The notes beneath the pieces are model-generated. The model searched no databases. It was not told where the DNA came from and worked only from the letters and a program-made list of their open reading frames with translations. This document shows positions 1 through 8,188 of a DNA stretch of 38,524 bases, in pieces. The stretch is from Haloparvum sedimenti. Lineage in GTDB: Archaea; Halobacteriota; Halobacteria; Halobacteriales; Haloferacaceae. Location: the NCBI RefSeq assembly GCF_001462205.1, contig NZ_LKIR01000116.1, positions 15,866-54,389 on the forward strand, given 5' to 3'. Made by a program: the position numbers and the translations under genes. Each line of letters starts with the position of its first letter. Within the stretch, counting starts at the first letter, position 1.

Positions 1-70
1 CCGTATCTGAAGGTCAAAACGCAGCGCTACGACCGGAAACGGCGTCGTACACCGAGTCTCCGTCGAGTTC

Positions 71-256
71 CTACTCCTCGTCCTCGTCGCGCATCTCCGA
101 GAGGCGGCCGACCAGGTCGTCGGTGGATGCCTCGCTCTCGAAGGAGACCTCGCCCTCGTGGTCGTGCTCGTGGACGCTGACGGCCTCAGAATCGTCGTCC
201 TCGTCGGTTTGGCTCCCCGTTTCCTGCTCGGATTCATCGTAGCTGCCAAAGCCCAT
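71..256 (-). CDS. Small acidic haloarchaeal protein (DUF5786-like)
   Basis: This 61-residue protein begins MGFGSYDESEQE and is dominated by Asp, Glu and Ser, with a short His/Asp stretch (HEHDHEG, residues 29-35) and an acidic C-terminus. From memory the MGFGSYDESEQ start is typical of a small family conserved in Halobacteria (DUF5786), whose function is not known. The ATG at 256 is chosen because that start is characteristic; the open frame runs further upstream, but there its composition turns basic and non-halophilic. No membrane segment or known catalytic motif is visible. The gene is divergent from the methylthiotransferase gene. The family name is recalled, not searched. Confidence 0.75.
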   Translation of the reverse strand: MGFGSYDESEQETGSQTDEDDDSEAVSVHEHDHEGEVSFESEASTDDLVGRLSEMRDEDEE

Positions 257-432
257 GTGTATCGGTTCGACCCCCCACGGAAAACTCGTCCGGCCGCGGA
301 GCGCCGCGACAACGGCTGGCGCGGTTGCGGATCGGTAGCGTGGTTCGATCCCACGTCCGGTATCGGGATCGGTGCCGGTTCGACGTGGATCCGTCGTCCT
401 TTTGCCCGCGGGCGCGCTACATCGGACAAGCG

Positions 433-1689
433 ATGGCGACGTACCACATCGAGACGTACGGCTGCACCTCCAACCGGGGTGAGAGCCGCGAGATCGAGCG
501 CGCACTGCGGGACGGCGGCCACCACCCCGCCGAGGGGCCGGCCGAGGCCGACGTCGCCATTCTGAACACCTGCACCGTCGTCGAGAAGACCGAGCGGAAC
601 ATGCTCCGGCGCGCCGAGGAGCTCCAGGAGGAGACTGCCGACCTGGTCGTCACCGGCTGCATGGCGCTCGCGCAGGGCGAGCAGTTCCGCGAGGCCGGCA
701 TCGACGCCGAGGTGCTCCACTGGGACGAGGTACCGGACCACGTGCTCAACGGCGAGTGCCCGACGGTGACGCCCGACACCGAGCCGGTGCTCGACGGCGT
801 CGTCGGCATCCTCCCCATCGCGCGCGGCTGCATGAGCAACTGCTCGTACTGCATCACGAAGTTCGCGACCGGGCGCGTCGACTCGCCCACCGTCGAGGAG
901 AACGTCGAGAAGGCCCGCGCGCTCGTCCACGCCGGCGCGAAGGAGATCCGGATCACCGGACAGGACACCGGCGTCTACGGCTGGGACGACGGCGAGCGCA
1001 AGCTCCCCGAACTGCTCGACCGCATCTGCGACATCGACGGCGAGTTCCGGGTCCGCCTCGGGATGGCCAACCCCGGCGGTATCCACGGCATCCACGAGGA
1101 GCTCGCGGACGTCTTCGCCGCCAACGAGAAGCTGTACGACTTCGTCCACGCGCCGGTCCAGTCCGGCTCCGACGAGGTGCTGGAGTCGATGCGCCGCCAG
1201 CACCGCGTCGACAAGTTCCGCGAGGTCGTCGCGACGTTCGACGACCGGCTCGACGAGTGGACGCTCTCGACGGACTTCATCGTCGGCTTCCCCACCGAGA
1301 CGAGCGAGGACCACGAGCGGTCGATGGACCTGCTCCGCGAGGTCCGCCCCGAGAAGATCAACGTCACGCGCTTCTCGAAGCGCCCCGGCACGGACGCCGC
1401 CGACATGAAGGGCCTCGGCGGCACCGTCAAGAAGGAGCGCTCGAAGGCGATGTCGGAGCTGAAGATGGCGGTCGTCGGCGAGGCCTACGAGTCGATGGTC
1501 GGCACCGAACGCGAGGTGCTGGTCGTCGAGGAAGGCACCGGAGACTCCGTGAAGTGCCGCGACTCCGCGTACCGGCAGATCATCGTCCAGAACGCGTCCA
1601 ACCGCGGCGTCGAGGTGGGGGACGTGCTCGACGTCGAGGTGACCGGCCACAACACGGTCTACGCGTTCGCGGACCCGGTCGACGCCTGA
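433..1689 (+). CDS. tRNA t6A37 methylthiotransferase (MtaB/e-MtaB type radical SAM enzyme)
   Basis: This 418-residue enzyme is predicted to add a methylthio group to N6-threonylcarbamoyladenosine at position 37 of tRNAs reading ANN codons. The N-terminal UPF0004 domain carries its three cluster cysteines at C11 (ETYGCTSN), C47 (NTCTVVE) and C76 (VTGCMA). The radical SAM CxxxCxxC is C133-C137-C140 (RGCMSNCSYC), and a TRAM-like RNA-binding domain ends the protein. Length and domain order fit the archaeal/eukaryotic e-MtaB (CDKAL1) branch better than MiaB or RimO. The ATG at 433 is used because the family starts directly with the beta-strand before C11; the open frame extends 36 codons upstream with no homology. 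An A/T-rich element near 398-405 suggests a promoter. Confidence 0.93.
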   Translation: MATYHIETYGCTSNRGESREIERALRDGGHHPAEGPAEADVAILNTCTVVEKTERNMLRRAEELQEETADLVVTGCMALAQGEQFREAGIDAEVLHWDEVPDHVLNGECPTVTPDTEPVLDGVVGILPIARGCMSNCSYCITKFATGRVDSPTVEENVEKARALVHAGAKEIRITGQDTGVYGWDDGERKLPELLDRICDIDGEFRVRLGMANPGGIHGIHEELADVFAANEKLYDFVHAPVQSGSDEVLESMRRQHRVDKFREVVATFDDRLDEWTLSTDFIVGFPTETSEDHERSMDLLREVRPEKINVTRFSKRPGTDAADMKGLGGTVKKERSKAMSELKMAVVGEAYESMVGTEREVLVVEEGTGDSVKCRDSAYRQIIVQNASNRGVEVGDVLDVEVTGHNTVYAFADPVDA

Positions 1690-1803
1690 CGGGCGTGGGG
1701 GGTTTCTGCCCCCGTCTCGCCGCTGGAGCTTTTCTGAACCGCGGACCGGGCGGTCCGGTGAGTCGTCGCCGTCGTCTGCCCGGCGACCTCGGGGGTCAGC
1801 CGG

Positions 1804-2250
1804 TCAGTCGTCGCCGTCGTCGCCGTCGAGCGTCACGGAGTGGGTCGCGGCGTTGCGGAGCGCGTCCGAGCGCCCGAACGTGCCCGGCGCGATGGCGAGC
1901 GTTCGGATGCCGTAGCTGTTGGCGGTCTCGACGACCGGCTTGAAGTCCGTGTCGCGGGACGCGATGGCGATGGCGCCCGCGCGCTCCTCGGCCGCGTACC
2001 GGGTGGCGTCGACCGCGAGCTTCACGTCCACGTCGCCGCTCGTGACCACGACCTCGTAGCCGCGCGCCTCCGCCGCCTGGATGAGTCCCGGCGTGGCGTG
2101 CTCGTCGAGGTAGAGCCGCGTCGTCACCAGGTGGCCTTCGGCCTCCGCAGCCTCGCGCACGTCGTCGAGGTCCACGTCGAACTCCTCGCGCAACACGTTC
2201 GGGCCGTCGACGAACAACGCGACGCCGGTCGGCCCCTCCTCCGCGTCCAT
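1804..2250 (-). CDS. NYN-domain protein (PIN-like putative RNase)
   Basis: This 148-residue protein has the layout of a NYN domain, a PIN-like nuclease fold. It begins with the strand ALFVDGPNVL carrying Asp15 and Asn18, followed by VTSGDVDVKL (Asp73, Asp75) and IASRDTDFKP (Asp100, Asp102), which together would form the acidic metal site. It resembles the archaeal NYN family related to LabA-like proteins (TIGR00288). RNA cleavage is an inference from the fold. The C-terminus ends in a poly-Asp tail. The ATG at 2250 lies just before the first strand. It may be cotranscribed with the small membrane protein 65 bp upstream on the same strand. Confidence 0.85.
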   Translation of the reverse strand: MDAEEGPTGVALFVDGPNVLREEFDVDLDDVREAAEAEGHLVTTRLYLDEHATPGLIQAAEARGYEVVVTSGDVDVKLAVDATRYAAEERAGAIAIASRDTDFKPVVETANSYGIRTLAIAPGTFGRSDALRNAATHSVTLDGDDGDD

Positions 2251-2315
2251 ACCCCGCGTACCTCCCCAACCGGCAAAGGGCTGCTGGTTCCGCGTCCCGG
2301 CCGCTACTCGGCCGT

Positions 2316-2471
2316 TCACCCGGCCGTCGGCGTCGGAATCGGGTTCGGCAGCCCCGAGAGCACGACGAGGGTGTAGTAGAGGAAGACGGCGAGCGCGACG
2401 ACCGCCAGCAGGGCCAACAGCAGGAGGACGACCAGCTCGCTCCTGCCACGGTTCCCGCGCCCAGCGTTCAT
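2316..2471 (-). CDS. Small single-pass membrane protein (51 aa)
   Basis: Reading the minus strand from the ATG at 2471 gives a 51-residue protein that ends at a TGA at 2316-2318. A charged N-terminus (MNAGRGNRGRSE) precedes one strongly hydrophobic segment (about residues 13-39, rich in Val and Leu, containing FLYYTLVVL), and a proline/threonine tail (PNPIPTPTAG) closes it. The hydrophobic helix with a positive-inside flank looks like a genuine membrane anchor, not random GC-rich ORF. It sits between the NYN gene and purU, both on the same strand. No family or function is recognised. Confidence 0.6.
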   Translation of the reverse strand: MNAGRGNRGRSELVVLLLLALLAVVALAVFLYYTLVVLSGLPNPIPTPTAG

Positions 2472-2524
2472 CGCGTCGATGGTGGCGTGAAGCGGGCAAA
2501 AAGGCGTCGTCGCTCGCTCGCGGC

Positions 2525-3499
2525 TCAGTCGTCGGACGGCGCGGGTGGGGACTGCAGGGGTTCGCCGTCGACCGGCGAGTCCGGGTTCGCCTCACGAGCC
2601 GAGGTCGGGAGCCCGAGCTGTGCGTCCACGTCGGCGTCCTCGCGCAGGCGGACGCGGCCCTTGTGGACCGAGACGGCGTCCGCGAGGTGGAGCCGGACCG
2701 CCTCCAGCAGCGCCTCCGCCTCGAGCGGCTGGCCGCGGGCCTTGATGTCGGCGACGCTCGCGCCGTCGGGCACGTCGAACGCGCGCTGGGTCACGACCGG
2801 GCCCTGGTCGAGATCCGTCGTCACGTAGTGAGCGGTGACGCCCGCGACCCGGACGCCGGCCTCCTTCGCCTGCCGGTACGCCTGCGCGCCGGGAAACGCC
2901 GGCAGCAGCGACGGGTGAATGTTGAGGATCCGCCCCTCGTACCGGAAGACCACGTTCGGGCCGAGGATGCGCATGTAGCGCGCCAACACCACCAGATCGA
3001 CATCGTACTCGGCCAGCAGGTCGAGGATGCGGTCCTCGTCCGGCGAGCCGTTGCCGTCGCCCACGTCGTAGAAGGGCTTGTCGTAGCGCTCCGCGAGGTC
3101 GCGGAGGTCGCCGCGGTTGCCGATGACGACCGGGATTTCGGCCTCGCCGTCCTCGGCGAGCTCGCCGTTCCGCTCGGCCTCCAGCAGCGTCTCGGGCGCG
3201 TGGCTCTCCTTCGTGACGAGCAGCGCGATCCGCCGGGACTCGCGGTCGTTCGGGAACCGCACCTGGATGTCCACGTCGAGTTCGCGGCCCAGGTCCGCGA
3301 GCGCGCGGCGGAGCTCCTCGCGGGAGGTGTCCATCTCCGCGGCGTCGACGCGCATCGTCATCCGGAACAGCCCGTCCCGGACCGCCTGGTCGAGGTCCTC
3401 GATGTTGATCGACCGCTCGAACAGCAGGGTCGTGACCCGCGCGATGAGTCCCGTCTTGTCTCCTCCGACCACGGTGATCTCGGTCAGTTCGCGGGTCAT
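2525..3499 (-). CDS. purU: Formyltetrahydrofolate deformylase
   Basis: This 324-residue protein has an N-terminal ACT domain (about 6-80, EITVVGGDKTGLIARVTTLL) and a C-terminal formyltransferase-fold domain (about 90-290). The catalytic triad of this fold is seen as N193 and H195 (ILNIHPSLLP) and D231 (DLDQGPVV). The ACT plus formyltransferase arrangement identifies PurU, which hydrolyses 10-formyl-THF to THF and formate, and not PurN, which lacks ACT. The acidic, Pro-rich tail after about residue 295 is haloarchaeal. A clear Shine-Dalgarno GGAGGTG (3505-3511) sits 5 nt before the ATG, so this gene is probably leadered. It is divergent from purS-purQ, which fits a purine/one-carbon role. Confidence 0.9.
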   Translation of the reverse strand: MTRELTEITVVGGDKTGLIARVTTLLFERSINIEDLDQAVRDGLFRMTMRVDAAEMDTSREELRRALADLGRELDVDIQVRFPNDRESRRIALLVTKESHAPETLLEAERNGELAEDGEAEIPVVIGNRGDLRDLAERYDKPFYDVGDGNGSPDEDRILDLLAEYDVDLVVLARYMRILGPNVVFRYEGRILNIHPSLLPAFPGAQAYRQAKEAGVRVAGVTAHYVTTDLDQGPVVTQRAFDVPDGASVADIKARGQPLEAEALLEAVRLHLADAVSVHKGRVRLREDADVDAQLGLPTSAREANPDSPVDGEPLQSPPAPSDD

Positions 3500-3504
3500 G
3501 CGAC

Positions 3505-3511
3505 CACCTCC
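3505..3511 (-). promoter_or_regulatory. Shine-Dalgarno site of purU
   Basis: Minus-strand GGAGGTG lies 5 nt before the purU ATG. A TATA-like GCTAAACC (minus strand, about 3553-3560) lies some 55 nt upstream of the ATG, which would give a leader of roughly 25-30 nt. Confidence 0.6.
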
Positions 3512-3665
3512 GTCGGTTCGAGCGGAACCATGGACCTACCGAGGCACCGGACGGTTTAGCCCCTTTCGCTCCGCGCCAGGTCTGCCACGGCATCCCATCG
3601 GCCGGTGCGCCGGACCTCGACCGCCCGCGTCCCGACGCAGATACACAGGGACGTGCATATCGGAG

Positions 3666-3687
3666 CGTTTCCAAAACGGTTTTTGCA
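3666..3687 (+). promoter_or_regulatory. purS promoter region with a small palindrome
   Basis: TTTTGCA at about 3681-3687 lies 23-29 nt before the purS ATG at 3710, as expected for a leaderless TATA element. Just upstream is the inverted repeat CGTTT-CCA-AAACG (3666-3678), placed where an operator overlapping the BRE would be. Binding by any protein is an inference. Confidence 0.4.
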
Positions 3688-3709
3688 CACGACCCCGCAC
3701 TACACACTG

Positions 3710-3961
3710 ATGACCGACTACACCGCGACCGTCACCGTCCGGCTGAAGCGGGGCGTCCTCGACCCGGAGGCCGAGACGACGAAGGACGCGCTGGAGCGGC
3801 TCGGCTTCGAGCTGTCGGGGCTCCGGTCGGCCGACCGCTTCGAGATCGACCTGTCGGCCGACGACGCGGACGCCGCGGCCGCGCGCGCCGACGAGATGGC
3901 CGAGCGCCTGCTGGCGAACCCGACCATTCACGACTACGAGGTCGCGGTCGAGGAACGATGA
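3710..3961 (+). CDS. purS: Phosphoribosylformylglycinamidine synthase subunit PurS
   Basis: This 83-residue protein begins MTDYTATVTVRLKRGVLDPE and matches the small PurS subunit in size and sequence (TTKDALERLGF, then the DRFEIDL strand). PurS bridges PurL and PurQ in the complex that converts FGAR to FGAM using ammonia from glutamine. The ATG at 3710 is used because PurS starts directly with the first beta-strand; the frame is open further upstream without homology. purQ follows after 61 bp. The last bases, GATGA, overlap an ATG that opens a 22-codon mini-ORF (see that entry). purL is not in the window. Confidence 0.93.
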   Translation: MTDYTATVTVRLKRGVLDPEAETTKDALERLGFELSGLRSADRFEIDLSADDADAAAARADEMAERLLANPTIHDYEVAVEER

Positions 3962-4026
3962 CGGTCTCGGTCGTCGCGACGATCGAAACCGTCACTGACG
4001 CCGCCCACGCGGGGTGTTCGGCGTGA
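3958..4026 (+). other. Mini-ORF between purS and purQ, a copy of the purQ start
   Basis: An ATG at 3958 overlaps the purS stop (ATGA) and opens a 22-codon frame whose first six residues, MTVSVV, are identical to those of PurQ. It ends at a TGA (4024-4026) that overlaps the purQ GTG (4023-4025) as GTGA. The 18 bases at 3958-3975 match 4023-4040 at 16 positions. The offset is 65 bp, so the upstream copy is out of frame with purQ. It looks like a small duplication of the purQ start that now forms a possible translational-coupling leader. No independent protein function is likely. Confidence 0.55.
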
Positions 4027-4700
4027 CGGTTTCGGTCGTCCAGTTCGGCGGCTCCAACTGCGACCGCGACGCCGTCCGCGCGCTGGGCCACCTCGGCGTC
4101 GACGCGGAGCGCGTCTGGCACGAGGACGGCCTGCCGGACGACACCGAGGGGATCGTCCTCCCCGGCGGCTTCTCCTACGGCGACTACCTCCGCGCCGGCG
4201 CGATGGCCGCGCGGGCGCCGATCATGGAGGAAGTCCGCGACGCGGCCGCCGATGGCGTCCCGGTCCTCGGGGTCTGCAACGGCGCCCAGATCGGCTCCGA
4301 AGCCGGACTGACGCCGGGCGCGTTCACCACCAACGCCTCCGCGCGCTTCCAGTGCGAGCCGGTCCACCTCCGCGTCGAGCGCACGGACACGCCGTGGACC
4401 GCGGCCTACGACGAGGGCGACGTCATCGAGGTCCCCATCGCCCACGGCGAGGGCCGCTTCGAGATCGGCGACGACGCCTACGACGACCTCGTCGCCGACG
4501 ACCGCGTCCTCTTCCGCTACTGCGACGCGGACGGGAACGTCACCGACGACGCGAACCCCAACGGCTCGACCGGCAACGTCGCCGGCGTCCTCGGCGAGCG
4601 CGAGACGGTCGCGGTGCTGATGCCGCACCCCGAGCGCGCGACGCTGCCCGACGTGGCGACGAGCACCGACGGGGCGGGCATTCTCGAAGCGTTCGCGTGA
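4023..4700 (+). CDS. purQ: Phosphoribosylformylglycinamidine synthase subunit PurQ (glutaminase)
   Basis: This 225-residue class I glutamine amidotransferase supplies ammonia to PurL for FGAM formation. It begins MTVSVVQFGGSNCDRD, which is characteristic of PurQ, has the oxyanion region VLPGGFSYGDYLRAGA (45-60), the nucleophile C85 (VLGVCNGAQI), and the catalytic pair H202/E204 (MPHPER). The GTG at 4023 is preferred over the in-frame GTG at 4014 because it gives the family N-terminus and overlaps the stop of the preceding mini-ORF as GTGA. It forms an operon with purS. Confidence 0.93.
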   Translation: MTVSVVQFGGSNCDRDAVRALGHLGVDAERVWHEDGLPDDTEGIVLPGGFSYGDYLRAGAMAARAPIMEEVRDAAADGVPVLGVCNGAQIGSEAGLTPGAFTTNASARFQCEPVHLRVERTDTPWTAAYDEGDVIEVPIAHGEGRFEIGDDAYDDLVADDRVLFRYCDADGNVTDDANPNGSTGNVAGVLGERETVAVLMPHPERATLPDVATSTDGAGILEAFA

Positions 4701-4780
4701 GTCGATCGGGGTCACTCCCCACACCCTGCAACCCTTGTTTCCTTGCGACGATTTAACCGGACCGAGCGCGAGGTTCCCGT

Positions 4781-6562
4781 ATGAGCCAGCAGCAGCCGCG
4801 GGGCGACGGGACCGACCCGGACGACCGCGACGAGGACCGATTCGCCGGCGAGAAGGACGAATCCCTCCGGAGCCGCGACGTGACCGAAGGGGCGGACAAG
4901 GCGCCCCACCGCGCGATGTTCCGCGCGATGGGGTTCGACGACGCCGACCTCTCCTCGCCGATGGTCGGCATCGCCAACCCCGCGGCCGACATCACGCCCT
5001 GTAACGTCCACCTCGACGACGTGGCCGACGCCGCGCTCGACGGCGTCGACGCCGCGGGCGGGATGCCCATCGAGTTCGGCACCATCACCATCTCGGACGC
5101 CATCTCGATGGGGACCGAGGGGATGAAGGCCTCCCTCATCTCGCGGGAGGTCATCGCCGACTCCGTCGAACTCGTCTCCTTCGGCGAGCGCATGGACGCG
5201 CTGGTGACGGTCGCGGGCTGTGACAAGAACCTGCCCGGCATGCTGATGGCCGCCATCCGGACCGACCTCCCCTCGGTCTTCCTCTACGGTGGCTCCATCA
5301 TGCCCGGCCAGCACGACGGCCGCGACGTGACCATCGTGCAGGTGTTCGAGGGCGTCGGCACGTACGCGCAGGGCGAGATGGACGCCGAGGAACTGGACGA
5401 ACTGGAGCGGCACGCCTGCCCCGGCGCGGGCTCCTGCGGCGGCATGTTCACCGCCAACACGATGGCGTCCATCTCCGAGGCGCTCGGGCTGGCGCCGCTC
5501 GGCTCCGCGTCCGCGCCCGCCGAGGACCCCGAGCGCTACGCGGTGGCCGAGCGCGCGGGCGACCTCGTGCTGGAGTGCGTCGAGGAGGACCGCCGCCCAT
5601 CCGACATCCTCACCCGGGAGTCGTTCGAGAACGCCATCGCGCTCCAGACCGCGGTCGGCGGCTCCACGAACGCGGTGCTGCACCTGCTCGCGCTCGCGGG
5701 CGAGGCGGGCGTCGACCTGACCATCGAGGACTTCGACGAGATCTCCCGCCGCACGCCGAAGATCGCGGACCTCCAGCCCGGCGGCGCCCACGTGATGAAC
5801 GACCTCCACGAGGTCGGCGGCGTCCCGGTCGTCATCCGGCGCCTGCTGGAGGCGGACCTGTTCCACGGCGACCAGCTCACCGTGACGGGACGGACCATCG
5901 AGGAGGAGCTCGCCGAACTCGAGGCTGACGGCGTCCTCCCCGACGACGACGAGATCGACGCCGAGTTCCTCTACACGGTCGACGAGCCCAAACAGCCCGA
6001 GGGCGCCATCAAGATCCTGAAGGGGAACCTCGCGCCGGACGGCGCGGTGCTGAAGGCGACCGGGCAGGACGAGTTCTACCACGAGGGCCCCGCGCGCGTC
6101 TTCGAGAACGAGGAGGACGCGATGGAGTACGTCCAGACCGGCGAGATCTCCTCGGGCGACGTGATCGTCATCCGCAACGAGGGGCCGACCGGCGGGCCGG
6201 GGATGCGCGAGATGCTCGGCGTCACGGCCGCGGTCGTCGGCGCCGGCCACGAGGACGACGTGGCGCTGTTGACCGACGGGCGCTTCTCCGGCGGCACGCG
6301 CGGCCCGATGATCGGCCACGTCGCGCCCGAGGCGGCGGACGGCGGCCCGATCGCGCTGCTCGAGGACGGCGACGAGGTGACCGTCGACATCCCGAACCGC
6401 GACCTGACCGTGGCCGTCGACGACGACGAGTTGGCGGCCCGCCGCGCGGAGTGGGAGCCGCCGGAGCCGGTCTACGACGGCGGCGTGCTGGCGAAGTACG
6501 GTCGCGACTTCGGCTCCGCGGCCCGCGGCGCGGTCACCAACCCGGCGCTCCGCAAGGAGTAG
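4781..6562 (+). CDS. ilvD: Dihydroxy-acid dehydratase
   Basis: This 593-residue enzyme dehydrates 2,3-dihydroxy-isovalerate and 2,3-dihydroxy-3-methylvalerate to the 2-keto acids of valine and isoleucine synthesis. Iron-sulfur cysteines are visible at C74 (DITPCNVH), C147 ([10 protein letters not shown]) and C219 ([15 protein letters not shown]). Other IlvD signatures include [11 protein letters not shown] (167-177), [12 protein letters not shown], and [11 protein letters not shown] near the C-terminus. About 30 acidic residues precede the conserved region ([16 protein letters not shown]). The ATG at 4781 is the first start after the purQ region. No other branched-chain gene is adjacent, so it is probably a single-gene unit. 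Confidence 0.96.
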   Translation: MSQQQPRGDGTDPDDRDEDRFAGEKDESLRSRDVTEGADKAPHRAMFRAMGFDDADLSSPMVGIANPAADITPCNVHLDDVADAALDGVDAAGGMPIEFGTITISDAISMGTEGMKASLISREVIADSVELVSFGERMDALVTVAGCDKNLPGMLMAAIRTDLPSVFLYGGSIMPGQHDGRDVTIVQVFEGVGTYAQGEMDAEELDELERHACPGAGSCGGMFTANTMASISEALGLAPLGSASAPAEDPERYAVAERAGDLVLECVEEDRRPSDILTRESFENAIALQTAVGGSTNAVLHLLALAGEAGVDLTIEDFDEISRRTPKIADLQPGGAHVMNDLHEVGGVPVVIRRLLEADLFHGDQLTVTGRTIEEELAELEADGVLPDDDEIDAEFLYTVDEPKQPEGAIKILKGNLAPDGAVLKATGQDEFYHEGPARVFENEEDAMEYVQTGEISSGDVIVIRNEGPTGGPGMREMLGVTAAVVGAGHEDDVALLTDGRFSGGTRGPMIGHVAPEAADGGPIALLEDGDEVTVDIPNRDLTVAVDDDELAARRAEWEPPEPVYDGGVLAKYGRDFGSAARGAVTNPALRKE

Positions 6563-6620
6563 CTCGCAGCGCGGTCGGCACGGCGAACGACTTACGTCCC
6601 GGGCGGGCGATTTTCCGAGC

Positions 6621-7115
6621 ATGCAAGCGCGTGACCTGATGACGACCGACGTGCAGACGGTGGCCTCGGACGACGACGTGGCCGACGTGCTCAAGCGGTT
6701 CGCCCGCGTCGAGTTCTCCGGGTTTCCGGTCGTCGACGAGGAGCGATTCGTCCTCGGCGTCGTCACGGAGTCCGACCTCGTGGACCTGTTCGAACCGGAG
6801 GACAAGACGCTCTGGATCCCCGTTGGGCTGCCGCCGTTCGTCGACACGCTCACCTATCAGGTCGACCCGCCGTGGGAGGACTTGGACCTCGGCCTCGACT
6901 TCGTTCGGAACACCGGCCGCGAGATATCGGAGGTGATGACGACCGAGGTGATAACGGTCGAACCCGACGCCGACGTGGACGAAATCCTCGACCTGCTGTC
7001 CGGCGACGACCCGAACATCAACCGCCTCCCGGTGGTCGACGACGAGGGACGACTCATCGGGATCGTCGCCAGACAGGACGTGATCCGGGCGTTCCGGGAC
7101 GAGCGGCAGGCCTAA
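6621..7115 (+). CDS. Tandem CBS-domain protein
   Basis: This 164-residue protein consists of two CBS domains. The first (about 1-60) contains DLMTTDVQTVASDDDVADVL and FPVVDEERFVLGVVTESDLV. The second (about 100-162) contains EVMTTEVITVEPDADVDEIL and LPVVDDEGRLIGIVARQDVI. A linker with LPPFVDTLTYQVDPPWEDL separates them. Paired CBS domains usually bind adenine nucleotides or S-adenosylmethionine and regulate a partner. No catalytic domain is present and the partner is not evident here. It lies 58 bp after ilvD on the same strand, which could allow cotranscription, though a separate promoter is possible. Confidence 0.9.
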   Translation: MQARDLMTTDVQTVASDDDVADVLKRFARVEFSGFPVVDEERFVLGVVTESDLVDLFEPEDKTLWIPVGLPPFVDTLTYQVDPPWEDLDLGLDFVRNTGREISEVMTTEVITVEPDADVDEILDLLSGDDPNINRLPVVDDEGRLIGIVARQDVIRAFRDERQA

Positions 7116-7221
7116 ACGACGGAACGCGGCTCGGGGACGGTTCGTGACCGCACCGACCGCGGCCCGCGGCAACGCCGTCCCGCTTCGAAACCGTAAGGGC
7201 GTCCGCGCGTGGACGGGCACT

Positions 7222-8145
7222 GTGAGCCGACACCGAAACCTCGCGCTGTTCCTGGTCCTCGCGGCGGTGTGGGGATCGGCGTTCATGGCGATCAAGGCGG
7301 GACTGGAGTTCTTCCCGCCGGTGCTGTTCGCGGCGATCCGCTACGACGTGGCCGGCGTCATCATGCTCGCGTACGCCGCGGTCGTCGTCGACGACCCGAT
7401 CCCCCGAACCCGGGGCGAGTGGACCCTCGTCGCGCTCGGCGCGACGCTGCTCATCGCCGCCTACCACGCCTTCCTGTTCGTCGGCGAGACCGACCCCAAC
7501 GTGACAAGCGCGGTCGCGGCCGTCCTCGTGAGCCTCTCGCCCGTCCTGACGACCGTCTTCGCGCGGGCGTTCCTCCCGAGCGAGCGCCTCACGCTGATCG
7601 GCACCGTCGGCCTCCTGATCGGACTGGGGGGCGTCGTCGTCCTCTCCCAGCCGGATCCCGGAAATCTGCTGGGACAGGGAACCGGCGCGAAGTTGCTGGT
7701 GTTCCTCGCGGCCGCGTCGTTCGCGCTCGGCTCGGTACTGACCGGCACCGTCGACGCCGACCTCCCCATCGAGACGATGGAGGCGTGGTCGATGATCCTT
7801 GGCGCGGCCCTGATGCATCTGCTTGCGGTCGGGCTCGGCGAGTCCGTCGCCGACATCGTCTGGACGTGGGAGGCGGTCGCCTCGCTCGCGTACCTCTCGA
7901 TCGCCGCCAGCGCGCTCGGCTTCCTGATCTACTTCGACCTGCTCGACCGCCTCGGCCCGATCGAGATCAACCTCGTCTCCTACGTCGCGCCCGTCTTCGC
8001 GGCCCTCTCGGGCTGGCTGTTCCTCGGCGAAGTGATCGCGGTGCCGACCGTCGTCGGCTTCGTCCTCATCTTCGGCGGCTTCCTGCTGGTCAAGCGAGAG
8101 GCGATCCGGCAGGAGTGGAGCCGGTACCTGGCGTCGCGGTCGTAG
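7222..8145 (+). CDS. EamA/DMT-family membrane transporter
   Basis: This protein of about 307 residues has ten hydrophobic segments arranged as two EamA repeats. The first repeat has LVLAAVWGSAFMAIKAGLEF and FAAIRYDVAGVIMLAY. The second has LAYLSIAASALGFLIYFDLL and APVFAALSGWLFLGEVIAVP, followed by a short cytoplasmic Lys/Arg tail. Members of this drug/metabolite transporter superfamily move small metabolites across the membrane; the substrate cannot be told. I chose the GTG at 7222 (VSRHRNLALF), directly before the first helix. The frame is open to a GTG at 7144, but the 26 extra residues look like untranslated sequence. Confidence 0.9.
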   Translation: MSRHRNLALFLVLAAVWGSAFMAIKAGLEFFPPVLFAAIRYDVAGVIMLAYAAVVVDDPIPRTRGEWTLVALGATLLIAAYHAFLFVGETDPNVTSAVAAVLVSLSPVLTTVFARAFLPSERLTLIGTVGLLIGLGGVVVLSQPDPGNLLGQGTGAKLLVFLAAASFALGSVLTGTVDADLPIETMEAWSMILGAALMHLLAVGLGESVADIVWTWEAVASLAYLSIAASALGFLIYFDLLDRLGPIEINLVSYVAPVFAALSGWLFLGEVIAVPTVVGFVLIFGGFLLVKREAIRQEWSRYLASRS

Positions 8146-8150
8146 TCGGG

Positions 8151-8188
8151 CGGCGTTGCGGTCCTCGTCCGCCGGCGTTGCGGTCCTC
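8151..8188 (+). repeat. Direct repeat of 16 bp downstream of the EamA gene
   Basis: CGGCGTTGCGGTCCTC occurs at 8151-8166 and again, identically, at 8173-8188 (period 22 bp). It lies in the gap between the transporter stop and the GNAT promoter. No function is apparent. Confidence 0.6.

Noticed and set aside
339-355. CGTGG-TTCGATC-CCACG looks exactly like a tRNA T-arm with a 7-nt loop.
   Set aside because: No matching acceptor, D-arm or anticodon arm is present upstream, and no CCA-side pairing partner was found. It could be a tRNA fragment left by integration, but chance is as likely.
4712-6853. A 713-residue open frame antisense to ilvD.
   Set aside because: It is a shadow frame of GC-rich coding DNA: Arg/Val/Leu-rich, not acidic, and fully opposite a well-supported gene.
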